Shown here in pieces: positions 37,007 through 44,505 of a stretch of DNA of 64,000 nt. How positions within the stretch are numbered: position 1 is the stretch's first letter; each line of letters opens with the position of its first letter. The translations under genes and the position numbers were made by a program. Under the pieces are notes generated by a model. It was not told the DNA's origin. It ran no database searches and saw only the letters and a list, made by a program, of their open reading frames with translations. The DNA is from Curtobacterium poinsettiae (GTDB lineage: Bacteria; Actinomycetota; Actinomycetes; Actinomycetales; Microbacteriaceae). The DNA lies in contig NZ_CP106879.1 of the NCBI RefSeq assembly GCF_025677645.1, positions 682,001 to 746,000 of the forward strand. Direction: 5' to 3'.

Positions 37007-38767
37007 GTGACCTTCCGACCGGGCACCCCGCCACCCGCTCCGCCCGCCCCGCCCAGCCGGGGCAACGCCGCCGCGGCGGCGCCCCTGACCGACGGCGAGT
37101 GGCACCGCCTGCACCCGCTCACCCCGCTGCTCAAGGGCGGGATCTTCCTCATCGTCATCCTCGGCTACGTGCTGAACAGCCTGCGCGACCAGCTCGTCGA
37201 GTTCTTCATCCCGGGCGAGCAGCAGGAGGACGGTGACCCGGTCCGGTACGTGTACGAGCACGGTGCCGTCGGCTGGGTCCTGCTCGGCATCGTGGTGCTG
37301 CTCCTGGTGCTGATCGGGCTGTTCTACCTGTCCTGGCGCATGCACGAGTTCCGTGTCACCGGCGAGATCGTCGAGGTGCGCTCGGGCGTGCTCTTCCGGA
37401 ACCACCGCAAGGCCCGGCTCGACCGGATCCAGGGCATCAACATCCAGCGGCCGCTCGTGCCCCGGGTGTTCGGCACCGCCAAGCTCGAGATCGCACAGGC
37501 CGGCAACGACGCCAACGTGCAGCTCGCCTACCTCGGGGCCCGCGCCGCCGACGACCTGCGGCAGCGGATCCTGGTGCTCGCGTCCGGCGCGAAGGACGAC
37601 GACGGCCACGGCGGTCCGTCGCGGCAGTCGCACGGAGCACTGCAGGACCGCGTCGACGAGATGTTCTCGCCCGAGCTCGACCCGGCAGCCGTGCACGCGA
37701 CCCGCATCGTCAAGGTGCGTCCCGGTCGCCTCATCGCGTCGATGCTGCTGTCCGGCACGACGCTGTTCCTGGTGCTCGTCATCGCGGCGATGATCATCAG
37801 CGTCGCCGTCACCGGTGAGTACGGTCTGCTGTTCGGGCTGTTCCCCGCCGTGCTCGGTGCCGGCGGCTACTACGTCCGCAAGTTCTCCCGTTCGCTGCAG
37901 TACACGATCGCCGAGACGCGCGACGGCATCCGGATCGGCTTCGGGCTGGTCTCGACGTCGAACGAGACGCTGCCGCCCGGGCGCATCCACGCCGTCAGCG
38001 TCGCCCAGCCGCTGCTGTGGCGTCCGTTCGGCTGGTGGGACATCCGCATCAACCGTGCGACGAGCGCCGGCAACGGGGCGTCGAGCAACCAGCAGGTGTC
38101 CTCGATCGTGCTGCCCGTGGGCACCACGGCGGACGTCCGCGAGGTCCTCGACATCATCCTGCCCGGGCTCGTCGGCACCGTCGTCGCCGGCCCCGAGGCC
38201 TCGCAGGAAGCCCTGCGCGAAGGGGCTGCCGAAGCCGTCGACGTCGTCGACGACAGCCTGACCACCTCGGGCGACCGCGGCGGCTTCGTGCACTCCCCAC
38301 GACGTGGCGCGTGGCTCCGTCCGTTCGCGTTCCGGCGCAACGGCTACCGGTTCGTGCAGGGGGCGGTGCTGCTGCGGCTCGGTGCCGTGTGGCGGTCGCT
38401 CGTCATCGTGCCGCTGCCCCGGGTGCAGAGCGTCAGGGTCGAGCAGGGCCCGCTCGAGCGTGCCCTGCGGCTCGCAGCCGTCCACGTCCACACCGTGGCC
38501 GGTCCGGTGGCGGCCCGGGTCGGCGCGCTCGACGCGCGGGACGCGCAGCGCCTGTGGTCGGAGACGACGCAGCGTGCCGTCGAAGCGGCCGCGGTCGACA
38601 CGACCCACCGCTGGCGCGAACGGGAGGCCCGTCCCGCGGCCGCCACGCACGCTGCGGCCGACACCGAGCCCGGGTCCGGAGCCCCTGCCGCACCGACGGC
38701 GGACCACCGGTCCGCCACCGTCCCTCCCGGCTGGGGCGACGTCCCACCGACCGGAGCCGCACGATGA
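37007..38767 (+). CDS. Multi-PH-domain membrane protein (YdbT-like)
   Basis: This 586-residue protein has several membrane helices (near 42-62, 85-112, 240-285) and three DUF304/bPH2-type segments, each with a variant of the pattern seen in RNHRKARLDRIQGINIQRPL, LPPGRIHAVSVAQPLLWRPF and VIVPLPRVQSVRVEQGPLER. The C-terminal tail is Pro/Ala rich. It starts with GTG 9 bp after ydbS-like gene and its stop overlaps the next gene. Homologues affect membrane stress; role here unproven. Confidence 0.88.
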   Translation: MTFRPGTPPPAPPAPPSRGNAAAAAPLTDGEWHRLHPLTPLLKGGIFLIVILGYVLNSLRDQLVEFFIPGEQQEDGDPVRYVYEHGAVGWVLLGIVVLLLVLIGLFYLSWRMHEFRVTGEIVEVRSGVLFRNHRKARLDRIQGINIQRPLVPRVFGTAKLEIAQAGNDANVQLAYLGARAADDLRQRILVLASGAKDDDGHGGPSRQSHGALQDRVDEMFSPELDPAAVHATRIVKVRPGRLIASMLLSGTTLFLVLVIAAMIISVAVTGEYGLLFGLFPAVLGAGGYYVRKFSRSLQYTIAETRDGIRIGFGLVSTSNETLPPGRIHAVSVAQPLLWRPFGWWDIRINRATSAGNGASSNQQVSSIVLPVGTTADVREVLDIILPGLVGTVVAGPEASQEALREGAAEAVDVVDDSLTTSGDRGGFVHSPRRGAWLRPFAFRRNGYRFVQGAVLLRLGAVWRSLVIVPLPRVQSVRVEQGPLERALRLAAVHVHTVAGPVAARVGALDARDAQRLWSETTQRAVEAAAVDTTHRWREREARPAAATHAAADTEPGSGAPAAPTADHRSATVPPGWGDVPPTGAAR

Positions 38768-39456
38768 GGGCCGGGCGTCTCGGGGTCGGCATCGTCGGCG
38801 CCGGACGGGTCGGACCCGTCCTCGGAGCGGCCCTGGCGAACGCGGAGCACGCCGTCGTCGGGGTGACCGCCGTGTCCGAGGAGAGCCGTGACCGCGCCGA
38901 GGCGATGCTGCCCGGCGCCCCGGTGCTCGCGACGCCGGACCTGGTGGAGCGGAGCGAGCTCGTGCTGCTCGCGGTGCCGGACGACCAGCTCGCCTCGCTC
39001 GTGCAGGGTCTGGCGGACGCCGGGATCTGGCAGCCGGGGCAGCTCGTCGTGCACACCAGCCCGGACCACGGCGTCGGCATCCTCGCCCCGGCGATGGCAG
39101 CCGGTGCGATCCCGCTCGCGATCCACCCGGCGATGGCCTTCACGGGCACGAGCGTCGACCTGTCCCGGCTGCGCGACGCCTACTGCGCGGTGACCGCCCC
39201 GGCGCCCGTGCTGCCGATCGCCCAGGCGCTCGTGGTCGAGATGGGGGCCGAACCGTTCGTCGTGGCCGAGGGCGACCGGCCCGCCTACGCCGATGCGGTG
39301 CGGGCCGCCGTGAGCTTCTCGACCGCGATCGTCGACCATTCAGCCGGCACCCTGTCCGGCATCGGCGTCGAACACCCGGGTCGTGTCCTCGGTGCGCTCG
39401 TCCGCTCCGCCGTCGACAACGCGCTGACCGCCGCCGACGGGCAGTCGGCGCTCTAG
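38764..39456 (+). CDS. Rossmann-like/DUF2520 domain oxidoreductase
   Basis: This 230-residue protein has an N-terminal NAD(P)-binding motif, VGIVGAGRVGPVLGAAL (8-24), and the DUF2520 C-terminal half with IHPAMAFTGT near 118-127. The family often sits next to panC, and some members (PanG) act as ketopantoate reductases. No panC lies here; lysS follows 71 bp later. Ketopantoate reduction is therefore possible but unproven. It is coupled by a 4-bp overlap to the PH-domain gene. Confidence 0.85.
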   Translation: MRAGRLGVGIVGAGRVGPVLGAALANAEHAVVGVTAVSEESRDRAEAMLPGAPVLATPDLVERSELVLLAVPDDQLASLVQGLADAGIWQPGQLVVHTSPDHGVGILAPAMAAGAIPLAIHPAMAFTGTSVDLSRLRDAYCAVTAPAPVLPIAQALVVEMGAEPFVVAEGDRPAYADAVRAAVSFSTAIVDHSAGTLSGIGVEHPGRVLGALVRSAVDNALTAADGQSAL

Positions 39457-39527
39457 CGGTTCGGGGGCGGGACCGCGGCGCGGGTAGCATTTCCCCCGAC
39501 CCCCACGACCATCGGAGCCGCACCCGC

Positions 39528-41054
39528 ATGACCGACGAGACCGTCACCCCCGACACCGCGATCGCCGACGCCGCCGCACTGGCCGAGCAGGAGACCAGCG
39601 AGCAGCGACAGGTCCGGCTCGACAAGCGGGCGAAGCTGCTGGAGTCGGGCATCGAGGCGTACCCCGCCGAGCTCCCCATCACCACGACGATCCCGGCCGT
39701 GCGCGAGCAGTACGCGCACCTGGAGACCGGCGAGGAGACCCAGGACGTCGTGGGCATCGCGGGTCGTGTGGTGTTCTCGCGCAACACCGGCAAGCTCTGC
39801 TTCGCGTCCCTGCAGTCGGGCGACGGCTCGCGCATCCAGGCGATGGTCTCCCTGGCCGAGGTGGGGGACGAGTCCCTCGCCCGCTGGAAGGAGTTCGTCG
39901 ACCTGGGCGACCACGTGTTCGTGCACGGCCGGGTGATCTCCTCGCGCCGCGGCGAGCTGTCGATCATGGTCGACGACTGGGCGATCGCGGCGAAGGCGAT
40001 CCTGCCGCTGCCGAACCTGCACAACGAGCTCAACGAGGAGACGCGGGTCCGCCAGCGCTACCTCGACCTGATCGTCCGCGACGAGGCCCGCGCCACCGTG
40101 CGCGCCCGCGCTGCCGTGATGGCCTCGCTGCGCCAGACCTTCACGGCGCACGAGTACCTCGAGGTCGAGACGCCGATGCTGCAGACCCAGCACGGCGGCG
40201 CCTCGGCCCGACCGTTCGTGACGCACTCGAACGCCTTCGACACCGAGCTGTTCCTGCGCATCGCACCCGAGCTGTTCCTGAAGCGCGCCGTCGTCGGCGG
40301 CATCGACCGGGTGTTCGAGATCAACCGCAACTTCCGGAACGAGGGCGCCGACTCGTCGCACTCGCCCGAGTTCGCGATGGTCGAGGCGTACCAGGCGTAC
40401 GGCAACTACGAGCAGATGGCCGACCTGACGCAGGAGCTCGTGCAGAACGCGACCCGCGCGGTCACCGGCGGTGCGCTCGAGGTCACCCTGCCCGACGGCA
40501 GCACCTACGACCTGGGTGGCGAGTGGCCCCGCATCGACATGTACGGCTCGCTGTCCGAGGCCGCCGGGCGCGAGATCAGCCCGGAGACCCCGCTGTCCGA
40601 GCTGCAGGCGCTCGCCGGCGCCGAGGGTGTCGAGGTCGCCCACGCCACGCACGGCAAGTACGTCGAGGAGCTCTGGGAGCACTTCGTCATCGACTCGCTC
40701 GACCGCCCGACCTTCGTGATGAACTTCCCGGTCGACACCTCGCCGCTCACCCGGCAGCACCGAACCCGTCCGGGCGTCGTCGAGAAGTGGGACCTGTACG
40801 TCCGCGGCTTCGAGCTCGGCACGGCGTACTCCGAGCTCGTCGACCCGGTCGTGCAGCGGGAGCGGTTCGTCGAGCAGGCGAAGCTCGCGGCCGGTGGTGA
40901 CCTCGAGGCGATGCGCGTCGACGAGGACTTCCTGCGGGCCCTGGAGCACGCGATGCCCCCGTCGGGCGGCATGGGCATGGGGATCGACCGCCTGCTCATG
41001 GCCATCACGGGTCTGGGCATCCGCGAGACGATCCTGTTCCCGCTCGTGAAGTAG
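39528..41054 (+). CDS. lysS: Lysine--tRNA ligase, class II
   Basis: This 508-residue synthetase has an OB-fold anticodon-binding domain (about 60-170) and class II catalytic core: motif 1 around EVETPMLQ, motif 2 FRNEGADSSHSPEF and motif 3 GGMGMGIDRLLMAITG near the C-terminus. The promoter-like TAGCAT at 39487-39492 would leave a short leader. Length is normal. Confidence 0.97.
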   Translation: MTDETVTPDTAIADAAALAEQETSEQRQVRLDKRAKLLESGIEAYPAELPITTTIPAVREQYAHLETGEETQDVVGIAGRVVFSRNTGKLCFASLQSGDGSRIQAMVSLAEVGDESLARWKEFVDLGDHVFVHGRVISSRRGELSIMVDDWAIAAKAILPLPNLHNELNEETRVRQRYLDLIVRDEARATVRARAAVMASLRQTFTAHEYLEVETPMLQTQHGGASARPFVTHSNAFDTELFLRIAPELFLKRAVVGGIDRVFEINRNFRNEGADSSHSPEFAMVEAYQAYGNYEQMADLTQELVQNATRAVTGGALEVTLPDGSTYDLGGEWPRIDMYGSLSEAAGREISPETPLSELQALAGAEGVEVAHATHGKYVEELWEHFVIDSLDRPTFVMNFPVDTSPLTRQHRTRPGVVEKWDLYVRGFELGTAYSELVDPVVQRERFVEQAKLAAGGDLEAMRVDEDFLRALEHAMPPSGGMGMGIDRLLMAITGLGIRETILFPLVK

Positions 41055-41083
41055 CTCCCGGTCCACCGGGGTACGATGCTCGG

Positions 41084-41287
41084 GTGCCTGAAGGAGTCGT
41101 AAGCGGGATCGTCTTCGCCCTGACGCCGACCATCGTCGTCGGCCTGATCTTCTGGTTCGTGATGCGCGCGATCATGCGTGCCGACCGGACCGAGCGAGCC
41201 GCGTACGCCAAGGTCGAGGCCGAGGAGCGCGCCCGCTTCGAGCGTGAGCACGGTCGCCCCGCGCCGGCTCCGACGTCGGCCGAATAG
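41084..41287 (+). CDS. Small single-pass membrane protein
   Basis: This 67-residue protein has one strong membrane helix (about 5-27, FALTPTIVVGLIFWFVMRAI) followed by a charged helix and a Pro-Ala tail. TACGAT lies exactly 6 bases before the GTG start, the leaderless arrangement common in this window. It follows lysS by 29 bp and is conserved in style with small proteins found after lysS in Microbacteriaceae, a recollection rather than a test. Confidence 0.75.
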   Translation: MPEGVVSGIVFALTPTIVVGLIFWFVMRAIMRADRTERAAYAKVEAEERARFEREHGRPAPAPTSAE

Positions 41288-41292
41288 TCGCA

Positions 41293-41330
41293 GCAGCACC
41301 CCGCGCGCTGCGCGGTGCGCACGGTGCTGC
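41293..41330 (+). terminator. Stem-loop after the small membrane protein gene
   Basis: GCAGCACC (41293-41300) pairs with GGTGCTGC (41323-41330), with an inner CCGCGC/GCGCGG stem. It begins 6 bases after the stop. Confidence 0.65.
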
Positions 41331-41335
41331 GCTGA

Positions 41336-41357
41336 CTTCACCCGGCGTTCACCGCGC
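41336..41357 (+). promoter_or_regulatory. PHO-box-like direct repeat
   Basis: CTTCACCCGGC and GTTCACCGCGC are adjacent 11-base units matching the Streptomyces PhoP consensus GTTCACC plus 4 variable bases. It ends 18 bases before the ATG at 41376, a position typical of activation. Confidence 0.5.
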
Positions 41358-41375
41358 GGTGTGACGCTGTCGCAC

Positions 41376-41549
41376 ATGCCGACCTGCCCGGAACCCGTCG
41401 AGGACCTCGACGACCTCGACGTGGAGGACGCCTTCGGGCACCCGGTGTCCGGCACGTCCGGCCTGCCCGTGGGCGTCGACGGAACCGGCCGCGGGGCCGA
41501 CGGCACAGCCCTCGACGACGAGGGCGACGTCGACGACCTCGACGTCTGA
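41376..41549 (+). CDS. Tiny acidic protein, possibly PhoP-regulated
   Basis: This 57-residue protein has DLDDLDVEDAF near the start and DDEGDVDDLDV at the end, around a Gly-rich centre. It has no Lys. The PHO-box-like repeat directly upstream supports expression. No family is recognised. A second tiny acidic gene with a similar upstream motif follows. Confidence 0.5.
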   Translation: MPTCPEPVEDLDDLDVEDAFGHPVSGTSGLPVGVDGTGRGADGTALDDEGDVDDLDV

Positions 41550-41561
41550 GCGCCGACGGAC

Positions 41562-41583
41562 CGTCACGCACCGTTCACCTCGC
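41562..41583 (+). promoter_or_regulatory. Weaker PHO-box-like direct repeat
   Basis: CGTCACGCACC and GTTCACCTCGC are adjacent 11-base units; the second matches the PhoP unit in all seven conserved bases and the first in about four. It lies 29 bases before the ATG at 41613. Confidence 0.35.
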
Positions 41584-41612
41584 CGACGCGTACCGGGGTG
41601 AGCATCGTCCGC

Positions 41613-41747
41613 ATGGCAACCACCGCACATCCCTTCACGGGCCGCAGCCTCGTCGGTGACATCGAGAGCGAGTACGACGAGTTCGACCGAGACGCAGACC
41701 TCGAGGTCTCCAAGCGCCGGGACGGGTGGCTCGAACCCTCCTGGTGA
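41613..41747 (+). CDS. Tiny acidic protein (44 residues)
   Basis: The reading frame starts ATG GCA ACC and encodes MATTAHPFTGRSLVGDIESE followed by an acidic stretch and GWLEPSW at the end. It was found by direct translation because it is very short. The codon third positions are strongly G or C, which favours coding. It lies between a PHO-like box and a terminator. Function unknown. Confidence 0.5.
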   Translation: MATTAHPFTGRSLVGDIESEYDEFDRDADLEVSKRRDGWLEPSW

Positions 41748-42098
41748 CCCCACCCGTTCGGTATTCGGGGTACGACGACCAGATCGCACTGATCCGGTCG
41801 GACGTACCCCTTTTGCATGTCCGGAGTGCGCAGTTACCCGGGGTACAGGGTTGGAAACGCTGGTGAAACACGCCTGCAACGCCGGAAACACGGCGTTATC
41901 CGCTTGATCCAGGGCCGATTGGGGGACCAAACTGTCGGAGGGCTGTACCCCGCGGGGGACGCTTTCGATGACGAAGCACGGAGAACCCTGAGAATCGCTC
42001 CGAACGATTTGTGGGGTACACCTCCGGGCCGCTTTACTCATCAGCACCCCCGGCAACGCCCCACGAAGCCATCACCGTCGAACGCAGGGAGAAACACC
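41748..42098 (+). promoter_or_regulatory. Long leader/promoter region of the group 2 sigma factor gene
   Basis: These 351 bp hold no gene. GGGGTAC or its complement occurs about five times (41767, 41804, near 41839, near 41943 and near 42012). The first two form the terminator described separately. The region is more AT-rich and contains TTGATC and TTGGAAACGC stretches that could be promoter parts. Repeated GGGGTAC outside the terminator suggests a bound regulator. Confidence 0.4.
41767..41814 (+). terminator. Terminator with T-run before the sigma factor leader
   Basis: GGGGTACG (41767-41774) pairs with CGTACCCC (41803-41810), followed by TTTT. An inner GACC/GGTC pair extends the fold. Confidence 0.7.
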
Positions 42099-43157
42099 AT
42101 GACGATCGCAACGGCTGCACCCAGCACCACCCGCCGCACCGCCACCAAGAAGGCATCGGCGTCGAAGACCGCGACCGCCGAGTCCGCCACCACCTCCCTC
42201 GATACCGAGGTCGAGGCCGACGAGCAGCTCGCCGGTGTCCGCGGTGCCTCGGTCGACCAGGTCGGCGACTACCTCCGTCACATCGGCCGTCTCTCGCTCC
42301 TCACCGCCGAGGAAGAAGCGCAGATCGCACGCCGCATCGAGGTCGGGCTCTTCGCCGAAGAGAAGCTCGCCACCGAGAAGGGTCTCGCGAAGACCCTGCA
42401 GCGTGAACTCCGCTGGCTCGTCCGCGACGGTGAGCGCGCCAAGGAGCGCATGATCACCTCGAACCTCCGCCTCGTCGTGAGCATCGCCAAGCGGTACTCG
42501 CAGCGCGGCCTGCCTTTCATGGACGTCATCCAGGAAGGCAACCTCGGCCTGGTCCGTGCGGTCGAGAAGTTCGACTTCACGCAGGGCTACAAGTTCTCGA
42601 CCTACGCCACCTGGTGGATCCGCCAGGCAATCTCGCGTGGTCTCGCCGACAAGGCGCGCACGATCCGCATCCCGGTGCACACCGTCGAGCTCATCAACAA
42701 GATCTCGCGCACCGAGCGTGACCTGACCGTCGACCTCGGCCGCGCGCCGATGCCGGAGGAAGTGGCCGCCGAGCTGAGCATGAGCGTCGAGGAACTCGTC
42801 GACCTCAAGGGCCGCTCGCACGAGCCCGTCTCGATCCACACCGTGGTCGGCGACTCCGACGACAGCGAACTCGGTGACTTCATCGAGGACGAGGACGCCG
42901 CGAGCCCGAACGAGCTCACCGAGACGACGCTGCTGCACCGCGACATCCGCTCCATCGTCGCCGAGCTGCCCAGCGACGAGGCGAACGTCATCCGCATGCG
43001 CTACGGCCTGGACGACGACAAGCCGATGACCCTCGACGAGATCTCGAAGATCGTGCACACGACCCGCCAGGCCGTCAGCCGGGTGGAGTCGCGCGCCAAG
43101 CTGCGGCTGTTCGCCAAGGCGGTCTCGCAGGACATGCAGCTGTACCTGACCGACTAG
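42099..43157 (+). CDS. RNA polymerase sigma factor, group 2 (SigB/HrdB-related)
   Basis: This 352-residue sigma-70 lacks the long N-terminal region of a primary factor. Region 1.2 starts DQVGDYLRHIGRLSLLTAEE (about 53-72). Regions 2.3-2.4 read GYKFSTYATWWIRQAISRGL, and region 4.2 has TLDEISKIVHTTRQAVSRVE. RGLADKARTIRIPVH replaces the RAMADQARTIRIPVH typical of primary factors, so a group 2 role in stress or stationary phase is preferred. AGGGAGA precedes the ATG. A long leader with repeated GGGGTAC motifs suggests regulation. Confidence 0.88.
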   Translation: MTIATAAPSTTRRTATKKASASKTATAESATTSLDTEVEADEQLAGVRGASVDQVGDYLRHIGRLSLLTAEEEAQIARRIEVGLFAEEKLATEKGLAKTLQRELRWLVRDGERAKERMITSNLRLVVSIAKRYSQRGLPFMDVIQEGNLGLVRAVEKFDFTQGYKFSTYATWWIRQAISRGLADKARTIRIPVHTVELINKISRTERDLTVDLGRAPMPEEVAAELSMSVEELVDLKGRSHEPVSIHTVVGDSDDSELGDFIEDEDAASPNELTETTLLHRDIRSIVAELPSDEANVIRMRYGLDDDKPMTLDEISKIVHTTRQAVSRVESRAKLRLFAKAVSQDMQLYLTD

Positions 43158-43245
43158 GTCAGGGGACTTCGGCCGGCGCGTTCACCGTGCCGGCGCGGGG
43201 AACCGGGTCGTTCTGTGGGAAGACGATCCGGTGGGGTGATGGGAC

Positions 43246-43274
43246 GGCCCGCTCGAGCACTGCTCGGGCGGGCC
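43246..43274 (+). terminator. Stem-loop after the sigma factor gene
   Basis: GGCCCGCTCGAG and CTCGGGCGGGCC form a 12-bp stem with one mismatch and a 5-base loop. It lies between the convergent sigma and nadK genes. Confidence 0.7.
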
Positions 43275-43283
43275 ATTCACGTT

Positions 43284-43346
43284 CCCGGCGCCGGGACCGG
43301 GACCGGCGCCAGGACCGGGACCGGGTCGGGGCCAGGACCGTGGCCC
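43284..43346. repeat. GGGACC-rich direct repeats
   Basis: CCGGGACCGGGACCGG is followed at once by a second, similar block, AGGACCGGGACCGGG, and by a partial third, GGGGCCAGGACCG. The array occupies the gap between the sigma factor terminator and the end of nadK. It has no coding role that can be seen. Confidence 0.6.
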
Positions 43347-43366
43347 GGTTCACCGGCCCCGCGGCG

Positions 43367-44299
43367 TCAGTCGTCGATCTCGCGCCGGAGCTTCTGCCGC
43401 AGGTCACTCGGGATGAGCTCGACCAACTGGTCGGGACGCACCGGCAGGTCGAGCAGGCTGAGCTTCACGCGTCCGGTCCGCCCGTGCCGCTCGGCGTCGA
43501 GGCGCACCACACTGCCGGCGTCCTTGCGGAGCCGCATGTCGATCTGCGCCCCGGTGGCCACCTCGCCGACGACGAGCCCGTCGACCTCGAGCGCGGCGCT
43601 CCTGGTGCCCTCGGCGATGTCGAACCGGTAGCGCTCCCGTGCGGCGAGCACCACCGAGCGGTCGATCCCGGCCATCGGCGCGACCGGCGTCACCACGGAG
43701 CCGGACAGTGCGGGGGAGAGCACCGGACCACCGGCGGCGTAGTTGTACGCGGTGGAGCCGGCGGGGGTGGCGGCCACGATGGCGTCGGCGCGGTAGTACC
43801 CGTACCCGAGGCCCCCGACGCTGAGGTCGGCCGACACCTGCCCGGCGCCCGGCCGCCGCACGATGGTCAGGTCGTTGAACGCCAGGTAGTCGGTGCGGGC
43901 ACCACCCCAGGACAACCGGGCCTCGAGCGCGTGGTGCGGCTCGAGCTGGTACTCGCCGGCGGACAACCGCTCCAGAGCGCTCTCGAGCTCGGGCGGCTCG
44001 ATCTCGACCAGGAACCCGACGTTGCCGTAGTTCACCCCGAGGACGGGCACCGGGCGCTTCGCCACGAGCCGCATCGCCCCGAGCATGGTGCCGTCGCCGC
44101 CGAGGGCCACGACCAGGTCGACGCGGTCGGTGAAGTCGTCGTCGTCGACCACGTCGACCCCGCCGCCGATGCGCTGGGCGTCCGCACGGCGGGCGAGCAG
44201 TTCGCCCTGGCCGGACGCGTTCCAGCGCTGCAGGGTCGTCACGGACTCCTGCACGTTCTTGGTCGGGTGGACGACGAGGCCGACGACGGGCTGCTCCAT
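43367..44299 (-). CDS. nadK: NAD kinase
   Basis: This 310-residue kinase makes NADP from NAD with ATP or polyphosphate. It has GGDGT at 67-71, VNYGNVGFLVEIEP near 90-103, FNDLTIVRRPG (the NE/D region) and the glycine-rich signature ATPAGSTAYNYAAGGP. It is convergent with the sigma gene. The downstream codons are regular and the length is normal for Actinobacteria. Confidence 0.96.
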   Translation of the reverse strand: MEQPVVGLVVHPTKNVQESVTTLQRWNASGQGELLARRADAQRIGGGVDVVDDDDFTDRVDLVVALGGDGTMLGAMRLVAKRPVPVLGVNYGNVGFLVEIEPPELESALERLSAGEYQLEPHHALEARLSWGGARTDYLAFNDLTIVRRPGAGQVSADLSVGGLGYGYYRADAIVAATPAGSTAYNYAAGGPVLSPALSGSVVTPVAPMAGIDRSVVLAARERYRFDIAEGTRSAALEVDGLVVGEVATGAQIDMRLRKDAGSVVRLDAERHGRTGRVKLSLLDLPVRPDQLVELIPSDLRQKLRREIDD

Positions 44300-44505
44300 G
44301 AGCGGATCGTACCGAGCGGACCTCCGACGCGACCTCCCGTCCGTCTCGGCGTTCGTTCGCTGCGCACAAGACGCACCCTGGTCACGCCCACGGCGAACAG
44401 GGGCAGCCCCCGGGGGGAGCGCTGGTTACTCTCGAAGTACTTGGCCGGACTCACACGAGACCGGCACAGCGTCGGCTCCGCTCATCAGGGGCCAAGGGAG
44501 AGCAC

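Noticed and set aside
44300..44505. ClgR operator before clpC
   Set aside because: TTCGCTGCGCAC is suggestive, but the spacing CGC-N5-GCG of known ClgR sites is not met.
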